Origin: Bog-532 sp963742865
GTDB taxonomy: Bacteria; Actinomycetota; Actinomycetes; Streptosporangiales; Streptosporangiaceae
Direction of reading: 5' to 3'
Assembly: GCA_963742865.1 (NCBI GenBank)
Contig: CAVUNW010000024.1
Coordinates: 1 to 64,000 of the forward strand
DNA length: 64,000 nt
A model generated the notes under the pieces. The model saw only the letters and a program-made list of their open reading frames with translations. It ran no database searches and was not told where the DNA came from. Both the position numbers and the translations under genes were made by a program. The first letter of the stretch is position 1; each line of letters begins with the position of its first letter. Shown here one piece after another: positions 17,981 through 27,498 of the stretch.

Positions 17981-18238
17981 TCATCCCCCGGCCGCGATGA
18001 TTTTCCTGAGGCCGGCCAGGTCCTTGGGGGTGATGCCGGCGGGCCGCATGACGGCGTTCCACCCGTCGACGTACTCGGCCGTGTAGTGGTGACCGTGCCC
18101 GGCCGGGACGCCTTGGGCGAACGGGAGGTCGGCGGAGACCTGCCAGAAGGTCACCAACGGCATCCAGAACATGCCCGCGAGCACGTCCTTTCCGGGAGAC
18201 TGGCTGATCCAGCCGGGCTCGCTGAAGATCAGATGCGG
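17981..18238 (-). pseudogene. Abhydrolase_9 C-terminal fragment (copy B)
   Basis: It matches the last about 85 codons of the gene at 6561-8294 (IFSEPGWISQ, then MPLVTFWQVSADLPFAQG, to IIAAGG and stop). The match ends at 18238 inside GCGGCT, where the SDR start begins. A deletion between positions equal to 6820 and 9132 of copy A created the joint. Confidence 0.9.
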
Positions 18239-18282
18239 CTGGCGCCGGAGATGAACAAGGTCTTGCCCTTAAGCGACATATG
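18239..18282 (-). pseudogene. first 14 codons of the HSDL2-like SDR (copy B)
   Basis: The complement reads MSLKGKTLFISGAS, matching the start of the SDR at 8349-9176, including the ribosome binding site upstream. It then runs into the hydrolase fragment out of frame and stops two codons later. Confidence 0.9.
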
Positions 18283-18424
18283 CCCTCCTTCCTGCCGTCA
18301 GATTGACCACGTGCGACGAGCTTCAGCATGAGCCTGCCGCTGAACAGACGCAACGGCGTGCTAGAACCTCGCCTCGCGGCGCTCGACGGACGACCGCACC
18401 CCGCACGGCCGCGGGTCCCGCGCC

Positions 18425-18830
18425 TGCGTGGCGATGGCATCGACCGGCCGATGGCGGAGCCGACCTGGCCAAGCTCGACGACAAGAGCCTCGCGGCGATA
18501 CCGGAAACTACCGTGTTCGCGCGGGTCAGCCCCCGCACCGGCTGGTTCGTCGAGTCGATCGCGACGCAGACAGTCATCGTCTCCGTGATCCGCGCGCGGC
18601 GGATACCTTTCCTCCGGAAGCCGGCCCAACCTGCCGATGATGTTCGTACCCACCGGGGCAGCGGCCATCGGCATCGTCCTGCCGTACATGCCGCTGAGCC
18701 ACGTCCTCGGGTTCACCCGTTGCCACCCACGTTCTTCCTTGTGCTGGCCGCGCTGATCGTGACCCACGTGGTGCTGGTGGACCTGGCCAAGATCCCCTTC
18801 TACCGGGCGCACCGCGCACAGCCAGCGACG
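18425..18830 (+). pseudogene. P-type ATPase remnant (Mg/cation-transporting, C-terminal)
   Basis: Pieces of the phosphorylation domain (AKLDDKSLAAI, then TTVFARVSP) are joined directly to the last membrane helices (GWFVESIATQTVIVSVIRAR, then PPTFFLVLAALIVTHVVLVD, then LAKIPFYRA). The helix between them (LPMMFVPTGAAAIGIVLPYM) is in a different frame, so there is at least one internal deletion and two frame changes. It resembles MgtA-type ATPases. The rest of 18283-19003 shows nothing recognisable. Confidence 0.75.
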
Positions 18831-19003
18831 GCCAGCCCCCGCCAGCCACCGATGCCCAGCGGTCAACACGGCAGCTCCGCCGCCGGGCCGCCCCGCTTGT
18901 CACTGCCTGCTGTCGACGGCAAGGCCGGGACTGTGGTCTCGATACAGGCAGCCGCGGCCCTGCGTGCCCTTGCCGCTGCCCGGGGACGCGAGCAGCGGCA
19001 GCC

Positions 19004-20509
19004 TTACCGCTTGGCCGGGTCGGCCGGGGGGACGATCTCCCGTTTCTGGATCTTGCCGGTCGGGCCCTTGGGCAGCGCGTCCACGATCCACACGTGCCGC
19101 GGGTACTTGTACGCCGCGACCAGGGCCTTGACATGGTTGCGCAATTCCTCCGCGGTGACGCTGGCGCCCGGCTTGAGGGTCACAGCAGCGCCGACCTCCT
19201 CGCCCAGCGCCGGATGCGGCACGCCGATCACGGCGGCCTCGGCGACCGCGGGATGCTCGTAGAGCACCTCCTCGATCTCCCGCGGGTAGACGTTGTAGCC
19301 GCCGCGGATGATCAGGTCCTTCTTCCGGTCGACGATGTAGAAGTAGCCGTCGGAGTCGACCCGGGCCAGGTCACCGGTGTGGAACCAGCCGTCGCGGATC
19401 GCCTCAGCCGTGGCCTCGGGCCGGTGCCAGTAGCCCTTCATCACGTTCGGCCCGCGGATGACGATCTCGCCCACCTCACCCTGCGGGACCTCGTGGTCGT
19501 CGCCGTCCACGACGCGCATCTGCACGTCCCGGATGGGCGTGCCGATCGAGCCGGGCTTGCGCTCCCGGCCGGGGTGGTTGAACGAGGCGATCGGCGAGGT
19601 TTCCGACAGGCCGTATCCCTCCAGCACCGGGATCCCAAACGCCTCCTCGAACCCGCGCAGCACCTCGACCGGCAGCGCCGCGCCGCCGGAGATGCACATC
19701 CGCAGTGCGGAGGTGTCGTAGTCCGCGCGGTCAGGCTGGTGCAGCAGCGCCACGTACATGGTCGGCACGCCTTCGAAGACGGTGACCCGGTGGCTGGCGA
19801 TGATCCGCAGGGCGTGCCCGGCGTCGAACCGCGGCAGCAGGGTCAGGCACGCCCCGGCCGCCACCGCGGCGTTGAGCGCGACCGTCTGCCCGAACGCGTG
19901 GAACAGCGGCAGCCCGCCGAATATGACGTCGTCGGGGCGCGCGCGGACGATGTCGGTGCGCGCCACCTCGGTGTTACTGATCAGGTTGCCGTGGGTGAGC
20001 TCGGCGCCCTTCGGGTGGCCGGTCGTGCCGGAGGTGTAGAGGATCACCGCGGTGTCCTCGTCGTCCCGCTCCGCCACCTCGTAGTCCGGGCTCGTGGCGG
20101 CCAGGAGGTCCGGGAAGCTGGCCGGGTCGATGACAACCGCCTCGGCATCCGCCTGTTCGGCGCCGCCGCGCGCATCGCCGGCGAAATCATGCCACCCGAA
20201 CATCAGCCTGGCTCCAGAGTCGCCGAGATAATAGGCAACCTCCCGCACCTTGAGCAGCGCGTTCATCGGGACGACCGCACCGCCGGCGCGGAGCACACCG
20301 TAGTAGGCGACGGCGAACTCGGGGACGTTGGGCAGCATGATCCCCACCCGGTCGCCGGGCTTGAGGCCGCGCTCGCGGAGCAGTCCGGCGACCCGGGCGC
20401 TCGCCTCGTCAAGTTCGGAGTACGTGGTCGTGGCGTCATCCACGCGCATAGCCACCCGGCCGGCGTGCGCACGCACCGTGTTCACCAGGTTCGATGCCAG
20501 GTTCGTCAT
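19004..20509 (-). CDS. long-chain fatty-acid/acyl-CoA ligase
   Basis: 501 aa from the ATG at 20509, with AGGAGGAG just upstream. ANL superfamily motifs are present in order: P-loop YTSGTTGHPKGAELTH (about 155-170), EGYGLSETSPI, GWFHTGDLARVD, DRKKDLIIRGGYNVYP, and the catalytic Lys in PTGKIQKRE near the end. It activates a carboxylic acid to the acyl-CoA via an acyl-AMP. With phaC, phaZ, acyl-CoA dehydrogenase and CoA-transferase next to it, feeding fatty acids into beta-oxidation and PHA is likely. The C-terminal Lys is the known target of GNAT lysine acetylation in such enzymes. An N-terminal remnant of a second copy lies at 9198-9350. Confidence 0.93.
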   Translation of the reverse strand: MTNLASNLVNTVRAHAGRVAMRVDDATTTYSELDEASARVAGLLRERGLKPGDRVGIMLPNVPEFAVAYYGVLRAGGAVVPMNALLKVREVAYYLGDSGARLMFGWHDFAGDARGGAEQADAEAVVIDPASFPDLLAATSPDYEVAERDDEDTAVILYTSGTTGHPKGAELTHGNLISNTEVARTDIVRARPDDVIFGGLPLFHAFGQTVALNAAVAAGACLTLLPRFDAGHALRIIASHRVTVFEGVPTMYVALLHQPDRADYDTSALRMCISGGAALPVEVLRGFEEAFGIPVLEGYGLSETSPIASFNHPGRERKPGSIGTPIRDVQMRVVDGDDHEVPQGEVGEIVIRGPNVMKGYWHRPEATAEAIRDGWFHTGDLARVDSDGYFYIVDRKKDLIIRGGYNVYPREIEEVLYEHPAVAEAAVIGVPHPALGEEVGAAVTLKPGASVTAEELRNHVKALVAAYKYPRHVWIVDALPKGPTGKIQKREIVPPADPAKR

Positions 20510-20724
20510 ACTGCTCCTCCTCGCCGGAGGGTCCGTGCCTGCGTGGCCGGGCGCCAGCAGACCCTCATTGTCAGGCCGCCGGCCGGGCTGTCCAGGGTCC
20601 CTGGTATCAAGCTCGTTCCTGGGCATTGGTTCCGCGGCACAACCGGGCGGCCCGGGACGGGGGACGCGGCGCGGGCACATTTTCCTGGCCTATGTTGAGG
20701 CCGACAGAGAGGAACGAACCCGTC

Positions 20725-20860
20725 ATGACCCCAGCGAGCCGGGTGGACTTAGTAGGGGAGACTTCTCAGAAGGGTGAACTAGATGCGCCATTCAGGCTGG
20801 CTGACGTTCTCCGCCGTTGTGCTGATCATCGCGGGATCATGCGGGTGATGGCGACCTGTG
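20725..20860 (+). pseudogene. fused starts of the GNAT and DUF7144 genes (copy B)
   Basis: Bases 20725-20742 repeat the first codons of the GNAT gene (9564) with its whole upstream region. They join at GCGGGTGGACTTA-type sequence to the leader of the DUF7144 gene and about its first 20 codons (MRHSGWLTFSAVVLIIAG), which then go out of frame. Nothing functional remains. The IS element present in copy A is absent here. Confidence 0.9.
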
Positions 20861-21800
20861 TCACTCTGGGCTTCTTTCGGCGGTGAGGAACGCGTCCACG
20901 ACCGGGGCCAGGCGGTCCGCCTCCGTGGCCAGGCCGAGGTGGCCGCCGTGATAGACGTGCAGCTGGCTGTGCGGGATCAGCCGGTGCATGATCCGCGCGT
21001 TGACCAGCGGGATGATCGGGTCGTCGTCACCGGCCAGGATCAGCGTGGGCTGTCGCAATCGGGGCAGCCGCGGGAGGCTGGTCCACCCGATGCTGGATAG
21101 GAGCTGGTAGTAGTAGCCCCGGGCCGGGCCCAGGCGGGCCGTCGCGTGCAGCAGGCCGCGGGCCAGCGCCGGATCGTCGCGCACGCTGCCCCCGTAAAGC
21201 TCGCCGGCGATGCGGGCCGCATGTCCCGGGTCCCGGTGCCGCCGCGGCGTGAGCATGCGCAGCAGGACGCGGGGATGCCCGGGCACCATCAGCGCGCCCG
21301 GGCTGGTAGCCACCAGCACCAGGCGGCGTACCCGGTCCGGGCGGCTCAGCGCGAACTGCTGCGCGAGCCCGCCCCCCAGGAGATGCCCAGTACGTCGGCC
21401 TGCTCATAGCCGAGCTGGCCGAGCAGCCCGGTCAGCAACGACGGCAGGGTGGCCACATGGTACGGGACCACCGGCGCGGGGGACCCGCCGGTGCCCGGCA
21501 TGTCGAACCGGATGACGGCCCGCTGCGGGTCCAGCGCGTCGACGAACGGCTGGAACAGCTCCAGGCCGGCGCCGATGCCGCTGCACAGCAGCAGCGGCGG
21601 CCAGTCCGGCCGCCCTTCCCGCACGGCGCGACCCGCACGATGCGGCCGCCGATGCTGAGGGTCCTCATGTGCCCGGCCGGCCGCGCGTGGCACGGCCAGC
21701 CGGCCGCGATAAGCCTGCGCAGGTCGCTCCAGCGGCGGCTGGTCCCGGCCGGTTCGGGCGCGGCCGGTTCGGGCGCGGGCGGTTCAGTGATCATAGACAT
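20861..21800 (-). pseudogene. phaZ: intracellular mcl-PHA depolymerase PhaZ, two frameshifts
   Basis: An alpha/beta hydrolase close in sequence to Pseudomonas PhaZ: RIVRVA, then LCSGIGAGLELFQPFVDALD, VIRFDMPGTGGS, the nucleophile elbow GISWG, ILAGDDDPIIPL and YHGGHLG with the catalytic His. The frame breaks near 21633 (before VREGRPDW) and again near 21370. At the second site a C-tract has six C where copy A has seven, right after the catalytic Ser. The ATG at 21800 overlaps the phaC stop, so the genes formed an operon. As it stands no active depolymerase is made, unless one or both changes are base-calling errors. Confidence 0.85.
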
Positions 21801-23541
21801 AGGTTCCCGGCGCGTCGCATATCGGCGCCAGCCCGCCGCCGCCTAGTTCGTCGGGAGCGGCCGTCTCCTCGCCGCAGCGTGCGGCTAGCCACGCCACGTA
21901 GTCCGGCCACCAGGACCCGCGGCAGTTGTCCGCGCGCCGGAGCCATTCCTGCGGGTCTTCCGGGCACTCCTTGGCCACCTGGTACCTGGCCTTCTCATTG
22001 CCCGGCGGATTGACCATGGCGGCGATGTGCCCGCTCGTCGACAGCACGAACCGCTTGCTGCCGCCGAGTAGCTGGGTGGATCGGTAGCAGCTCTGCCAGG
22101 GGCAGATATGGTCGGCGGCCCCGGCCACCAGGTAGGTGTCCCGGTCGACCAGGGACAGGTCCACCGGTGAGCCGAGCATCGTCAGCCCTCCGGGGCGCGT
22201 CAGCCCGTTCGTGACACCCATCTGGAGGAAGTCCCGGTGCAGGCCCGCGGTCATCCGGGTCGTGTCCGCGTTCCAGAACAGGATGTCGAACGGCGGCGGC
22301 TCCCGTCCGAGCAGGTAGTTGTTGACCCAGTAGTTCCGAACCAGGTCGTTCGGCCGCAGCCAGGCGAACACCTCGGCCAGCGACCGCCCGTCGAGATAGC
22401 CCCGGGCGCGGGATGCGGCGGCGGCCAGCCGCGCGTTCCGCTCGTCGATGACGGCGGCGCCCAGGCCGGCCCGGGCCTCATCCAGCACGGTGACCATAAG
22501 GGTGAACGCGGCGATCTGGTCCAGCCGGCCGCTGTGTGCAAGGTGCGCGGCGACCATCGCGGCGATGATGCCGCCGGAACAGGTCCCCATCAGCGCTACC
22601 TGGTCGCTCCCCGTGATCCGCATGGCGGCGTCCATGGCGTCGAGGACGGCCTGCCCGTAGGTGTCGAAACCCCATTTCGCGTGCCTGGCGTCCGGGTTGC
22701 GCCAGGACATCATGAATACCTGCTGGCCGCTGCCGACGATGTATTCGGCCATGCTGCGGCCGGGCGCCAGGTCGATTATGTAGAACTTGTTGATGGTCGG
22801 CGGGACGATCAGCAACGGGACCTGCCGGACCGTGGCCGTGGTCGGGCGGTACTGGATCAGCTCGAACACCGGGGTCCGCAACACCACCGTCCCCGGCGTG
22901 ACGGCCAGGTCCACGCCGACCTCGAACGCGTCCGGCTCGACCATGGATGGCACCCGTGGCGGGGCGGCCATATCGGAGATGAAGTGGCGCGCGCCGGTCA
23001 GGGCGCTGCCGCCGCCGGTTTCGATCGCCGCCTTCAGCGCCGTCGGGTTGAGCACCGGGTTGTTGCTCGGCGCGGCCGCGTCGACCAGGTTGCGCAGGAC
23101 GAACCCGACCCGCTCCTGGTCTGCCCAGTCCAGGTCCGTGTCCGCGACGACGCCCTCGGCCGTCTGTGCGGTCGCCAGGTAGGCCTGCAACACGCGGTGC
23201 AGCAGCGGATTGCCCATCCAGCTCGGATCGGCGAACCGGCGGTCCCGCCGAGACGGCTCAACCTCCGAGCGGCCTATGGCGATGCGGGCCATCTCGCCGA
23301 GCAGCTGCCGTCCGCGCCCGGCGACGAGCCCGGGCCGGGTGGCCAGCGCCGCCGCCAGCCGCACGCCGGAGCCACCCGGGTTGAGCCGACGCAGGGCGCC
23401 GAAGGCCGCATCGGTGAGCAGCAGGTCCAAGGGCGCGGCCACAGCATCCGCCGTGGCTCCAGCCGTGTCGCTGTCGGTGCCGGTGTTCATATTCTTCCGT
23501 CCCTTTACCTCACCATAAGCCGCGGCCGGCCGCTCGGTCAT
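21784..23541 (-). CDS. phaC: class II poly(3-hydroxyalkanoate) synthase PhaC
   Basis: 585 aa from the ATG at 23541 (GAGG upstream), or 568 aa from the ATG at 23490. The lipase-like box is MGTCSGGIIAAM, in which Cys replaces Ser, as in all PHA synthases. The catalytic Asp is in GAADHICPW and the His in STSGHIAAMVNPP. Length and sequence fit class II enzymes, which polymerise medium-chain 3-hydroxyacyl-CoA and need no PhaE/PhaR subunit. It polymerises at the granule surface in the cytoplasm. It is the upstream gene of a phaC-phaZ pair. No phasin or phaJ was seen in the window. Confidence 0.93.
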   Translation of the reverse strand: MTERPAAAYGEVKGRKNMNTGTDSDTAGATADAVAAPLDLLLTDAAFGALRRLNPGGSGVRLAAALATRPGLVAGRGRQLLGEMARIAIGRSEVEPSRRDRRFADPSWMGNPLLHRVLQAYLATAQTAEGVVADTDLDWADQERVGFVLRNLVDAAAPSNNPVLNPTALKAAIETGGGSALTGARHFISDMAAPPRVPSMVEPDAFEVGVDLAVTPGTVVLRTPVFELIQYRPTTATVRQVPLLIVPPTINKFYIIDLAPGRSMAEYIVGSGQQVFMMSWRNPDARHAKWGFDTYGQAVLDAMDAAMRITGSDQVALMGTCSGGIIAAMVAAHLAHSGRLDQIAAFTLMVTVLDEARAGLGAAVIDERNARLAAAASRARGYLDGRSLAEVFAWLRPNDLVRNYWVNNYLLGREPPPFDILFWNADTTRMTAGLHRDFLQMGVTNGLTRPGGLTMLGSPVDLSLVDRDTYLVAGAADHICPWQSCYRSTQLLGGSKRFVLSTSGHIAAMVNPPGNEKARYQVAKECPEDPQEWLRRADNCRGSWWPDYVAWLAARCGEETAAPDELGGGGLAPICDAPGTYVYDH

Positions 23542-23639
23542 TGGATCCTCGTCACGAATCCTCAGCCTGGGGTGGTTCCCCGGGCACAGTGGGCCATCCA
23601 GGCCGGGCTCAGTACTCGATCACAATGCGGTCGTCCACC

Positions 23640-23783
23640 TCGGTGACACCGGGCGGCCGCGACCCAATCCTGAAGGAGCGGGCCTTCGGCCTGACCGGGC
23701 CGGAGGGCAACCACGGCGAGGACGTGAAGGAGCACTGGTGGTACCTGGACGCGGTGCCCAGCCATGCCTGGACTGGCCGGTGA
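23640..23783 (+). pseudogene. MGH1-like glucosidase remnant
   Basis: A short frame reads DPILKERAFGLTGPEGNHGE then DVKEHWWYLDAVPSHAW, matching a conserved stretch of MGH1-type glycoside hydrolases (large glucosidase family). No other part of that roughly 850-aa protein is present. Confidence 0.65.
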
Positions 23784-23804
23784 CTACGCCTGAGGCGGAT
23801 CGCA

Positions 23805-25009
23805 TCAGGTGAAGGCGCTCAGCCTGGTGACGTCGCGGCCGACGATGAGCGCCTGGATCTCCGCGGTGCCCTCGTAGGTGATGAGCGACTCCATGTCGCA
23901 CAGGTGGCGCATCACGTGGAAATCCAGCAGGATGCCGTTACCGCCGAGGATGTCGCGGGCCAGGCGGCACACATCAAGGGCCTTGACCGAGCAGAAGTAC
24001 TTGGCCAGGGCGGCCCTGGTGTCGTTCATCTTGCCGTCGTCGAGCAGCCGCCCGAGGCGGATGCAGTACAGCTGCATGGCGGTAATCTCGCCGAGCATCT
24101 CGACGAGCTTCGACTGGATGATCTGGTTCTTGGCGATCGGCCGGCCGAACTGGGTCCGCCGCTGAGCGTAGTTGAGGGCGATGTCGTAGGCGGCGACCCC
24201 GTGTCCGGCCGATCCCCAGGCGACGGTGTTGCGGGTGCCCTTGAGCACCTGGGCGACGTCGGCGAACGAGTTGCAGTTCTGCAGCCGGGCATCTTCGGAG
24301 ACGCGGCAGTTGGTGAGGGTGATGTCGGCGTTCTGCACCATCCGCAACGAGACCTTGCCCTCGATCTTGGACGCGGCGTAGCCGGGGTTGTCCTTCTCCA
24401 CCACGAACGCCTTGACCTGCCCGTCCTGCGTGTCACGGGCGAAGACCACGATCACGTCGCACCACACGGCGTTGCCGGGCCAGCGCTTACGGCCGTTGAT
24501 CACCCACTCGCTGCCGTCGCGCCGGGCCGTGGCCTCGAGGAGACCGCGTCGGACCCGTGATCGGGCTCGGTGAGCGCGAACGCCCCGATCTTGTCCAGCT
24601 TGGCCATCGGCGGCAGCCAGCGCTGCCTCTGCTCGTCCGAGCCAAGCAGGTAGATCGACTGCATGGCCAGCCCGACATGCACGGCGAAGAACGTCGCGAT
24701 GCTGCCGTCGACCCGGCTGAGCTCATAAGTCAGCAATCCCGAGCCGACAGCCGACATCGGCGTCGTGCCGTAGCCCACCATGGTGTCACCGACGATGTTC
24801 AGCGCAGCGAGCTTGGGCACCAGCTCGAACGGGAACTCGCCCCGCTCCCAGTACGGGTTGACGACCGGCAGTACCTCGGTTTCGGCGAACTTCCGCACCC
24901 GGTACAGCAACCCCAGCTCATCCTCGGTCAGCTGGTCTTTCATCAAGAAGTAATCGGTCTCACGGGCAAGCCCGATGTCCTGCGCCAGCGCGGTGACTGT
25001 TGTCGTCAT
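23805..25009 (-). pseudogene. glutaryl-CoA-dehydrogenase-like acyl-CoA dehydrogenase, frameshifted
   Basis: The start ATG at 25009 follows GGAGG. The first part ends at FALTEPDHGSDAV, the conserved substrate/FAD motif. The second (VINGRKRW, NAVWCDVIVVFARDTQDG, then RDILGGNGILLDFHV to the stop) continues in another frame. One missing base near 24532 explains it. The full length of about 400 aa is normal for the family, and the catalytic Glu region (ITYEGTAEIQALIVGRD) is intact. It probably took part in acyl-CoA breakdown beside phaC and the CoA-transferase. Confidence 0.85.
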
Positions 25010-25212
25010 GGCCAAGCCTCCTGTCGAGCCATTCGACGGCAACCTAACGCGGGCGGATCGCCGTGTCGAGGTGCCGGGCGACAACGACCGGGCCGGCCGG
25101 AGTCATCCGGCACATGCCACCGGTATGGCGGGTGGACAACATCGGGTCTCGTAGTCGCGGTCGACTGCGGTCCAGGTCACGGGCTTGCGGCCCAGGCCGG
25201 GAGGGACCTCAG

Positions 25213-27219
25213 TTATTTCTGGCGTGGCAAGGTGGTGCGTACGGCGCCTGCGGCTTCGTCTTCGGATTCGTAGATGTACGGCGCGACGCCGCGTGATTCG
25301 AGGGCGCCGCCGAGCTTGGAGCGCATGAACGCGCTGGTGGTGAACCGGGTGACGCCGTGGAAGTAGGTGTCGCCCATTTCCTGCACGGCATCAAGGTAGG
25401 CCTCTTCGAGGTCCCCGTCGAGTTCGAAGCCGTCGTAGTTGACCACGGCGTAGACCTTGTGGCCGAGCGGCCCGCAGACCTCCCTGATGTTCGCAATGAC
25501 ATCCTCGATTACCTCGGTCGACTTTACCTGGAGATCCTCGAAGTTCAGGTACAGGATGTTGCGCTCGTCATCGTAGGTGAACCGCGCGTCGAGGGGCAGC
25601 CGCAGCATGTCCTCCCGAAGGCCCATCGGGTCGGACCGGAAGATACGGCGGTTCATCTCCCGTGGCTTTCTCACGACCGGCTTGAACGCCATCTTGGCGA
25701 GGATGTCACGTTCGATGTCGATGCCGGGAGCGACCTCGGTCAGTTCCAGGCCTTCCGTAGTGAGCCGGAATACGCACCGCTCGGTGATGTAAAGGACCTC
25801 TTTTCCCTGCTGCGCGGCATGCGGCCCGGAGAATGTCCGGTGCTCGACCTCCTCGACGAACTTCTGGTACTGTCCGTCGCGTTCGATCAGCAGCTTGCCC
25901 TCGACGACGGAGACCTCGAGGTCGCCGCGCGGTGAAGGTGCCGAGGAACAACACCTTCTTCGCGTTCTGGCTGATGTTGATGAAGCCGCCCGCGCCGGCC
26001 ATCCGGGGGCCGAACCTCGATACGTTGATGTTGCCTTCCCGGTCGGCTTGCGCGAGCCCGAGGAACGCCGCGTCGAGCCGCCGCCGTCGTAGAAGTCGAA
26101 CTGATAGGGCATGTCGATGACCGCCTGGGCGTTGGTGGCCGCACCGAAGTCATTTCCGCCGGCCGGGATGCCGCCGATGGCGCCGGGCTCGGTGGTCAGC
26201 GTCATCAGGCTGGCGATCTTCTCCTCGGCGGCCACGGAGGCGACCCCTCGGGGATGCCGAAGCCGAGGTTTACGACGCTGTTCGGCCGTAGCTCCATGGC
26301 GGCGCGCCGGGCGATGATCTTGCGGTCGCTCATCCACATCGGCGCGAGCGATGTCAGCGGGACCCGCACCTCGGCCGTGAAGGCCGGGCTGTAGGGGCTG
26401 GCCAGGGTCTGCGGGTGGTTTCCCGGGTCCGTCGCCACCACGATGCAATCGACCAGCCCGCCAGGTATCTTCACCTGACGCGGATTGAGGCTGTTCACAT
26501 CGGCGAGCCGCTCCACCTGCGCGATCACCAGCCCCCCGGAGTTGTGCGCCGCCATCGCCAGCGACAGCGTGTCGCAGGTCAGCGCCTCTCGCTCCATCGT
26601 GATGTTACCGGCCGGGTCGGCGGTGGTGCCGCGAATGATCGCGACATTGACCGGGAAGGCCTTGTAGAACAGGTACTCCTCGCCACCGATCTCCACCAAC
26701 TCGAACCAGGTCCTCGGTCGTCATCTCATTCAGCTTCCCGCCGCCGAAACGCGGGTCAGCGAACGTACCGAGCCCGACCCGGGACAAGTGCCCGGGTTTG
26801 CCCCCGGCGATATCCCGGTACAGGTGCGACATCGGGCTGAGCGGCATGTTGTAGCCCTCGATCTGGTTGCCGGCGACGAGCTGGTACAGCGCGGGTACAG
26901 CGGACCAGTGCCCACCGATAACCCGCTTGACCAGGCCGGGCTGGGCCAGCCGGTTGGCGCCGCCGGATTCCCAGTCGCCTGGGCTGACGCAAAACACCAG
27001 GGTCAGATCACGAGGCTTGCCGAAGGCTGCGGACTCCTCGTCGGTGGCCTCGAACAACGCGCCCAGCTCGTGAACGACCTCAAAGGCCAGCCCAATAGCG
27101 AAGAACCCGCCGATAGCGACCGTGTCGCCGACGCGGATAAGCCGGACCGCCTCCCTGGCCGACACGACCTTGCCCGTCGAATCAGACCGGGCCGTCGGGA
27201 CAATAGACCTGATGCTCAT
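25213..27219 (-). pseudogene. acyl-CoA:acetate/propionate CoA-transferase, multiple frameshifts
   Basis: A fused two-domain family I CoA-transferase (propionate CoA-transferase type). The N-terminal domain starts MSIRSIVPTARSD at 27219 and holds GGFFAIGLAFEVVHEL. The catalytic Glu region of the second domain is ELRPNSVVNLGFGIPEG. The C-terminus (AFKPVVRKPREMNRRIF to the stop at 25213) is well conserved. The reading frame changes near 26695, 26235, 26080 and 25935, so at least four lesions separate five in-frame pieces. It would have moved CoA between short acids, a step that feeds PHA or beta-oxidation pathways. Confidence 0.85.
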
Positions 27220-27221
27220 CA

Positions 27222-27357
27222 GACCACACTCCCCTGGAAATACTACGGCCAGATCAAGGGCTTCACCCTCTATGCCACCAGGACCATCCTGGCCGGAGAA
27301 GGAGACGAGCTCATCGAGCTCACCAAGACCAACCTGCGTGAGCTAGAGGCCGAATGA
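27222..27357 (+). pseudogene. unassigned C-terminal remnant
   Basis: A plus-strand frame ends with WKYYGQIKGFTLYATRTILA, then GDELIELTKTNLRELEAE before the stop at 27357. The composition looks like the end of a genuine protein, but I do not recognise the family and there is no start. Bases 27358-27498 show nothing further. Confidence 0.35.
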
Positions 27358-27498
27358 CATGCCCCGGGAGAGTCTGTCAACCACGCCAGCGCGGTGGTTT
27401 GGCTGGTGCGGCCAACTCCGTCGGCTAACTGGAGTCCCAGGACATTACGGTGCGGCTGTCGCGGCCAGGCCAGCACTGCCCTGGGCTAGCATCGAAAG

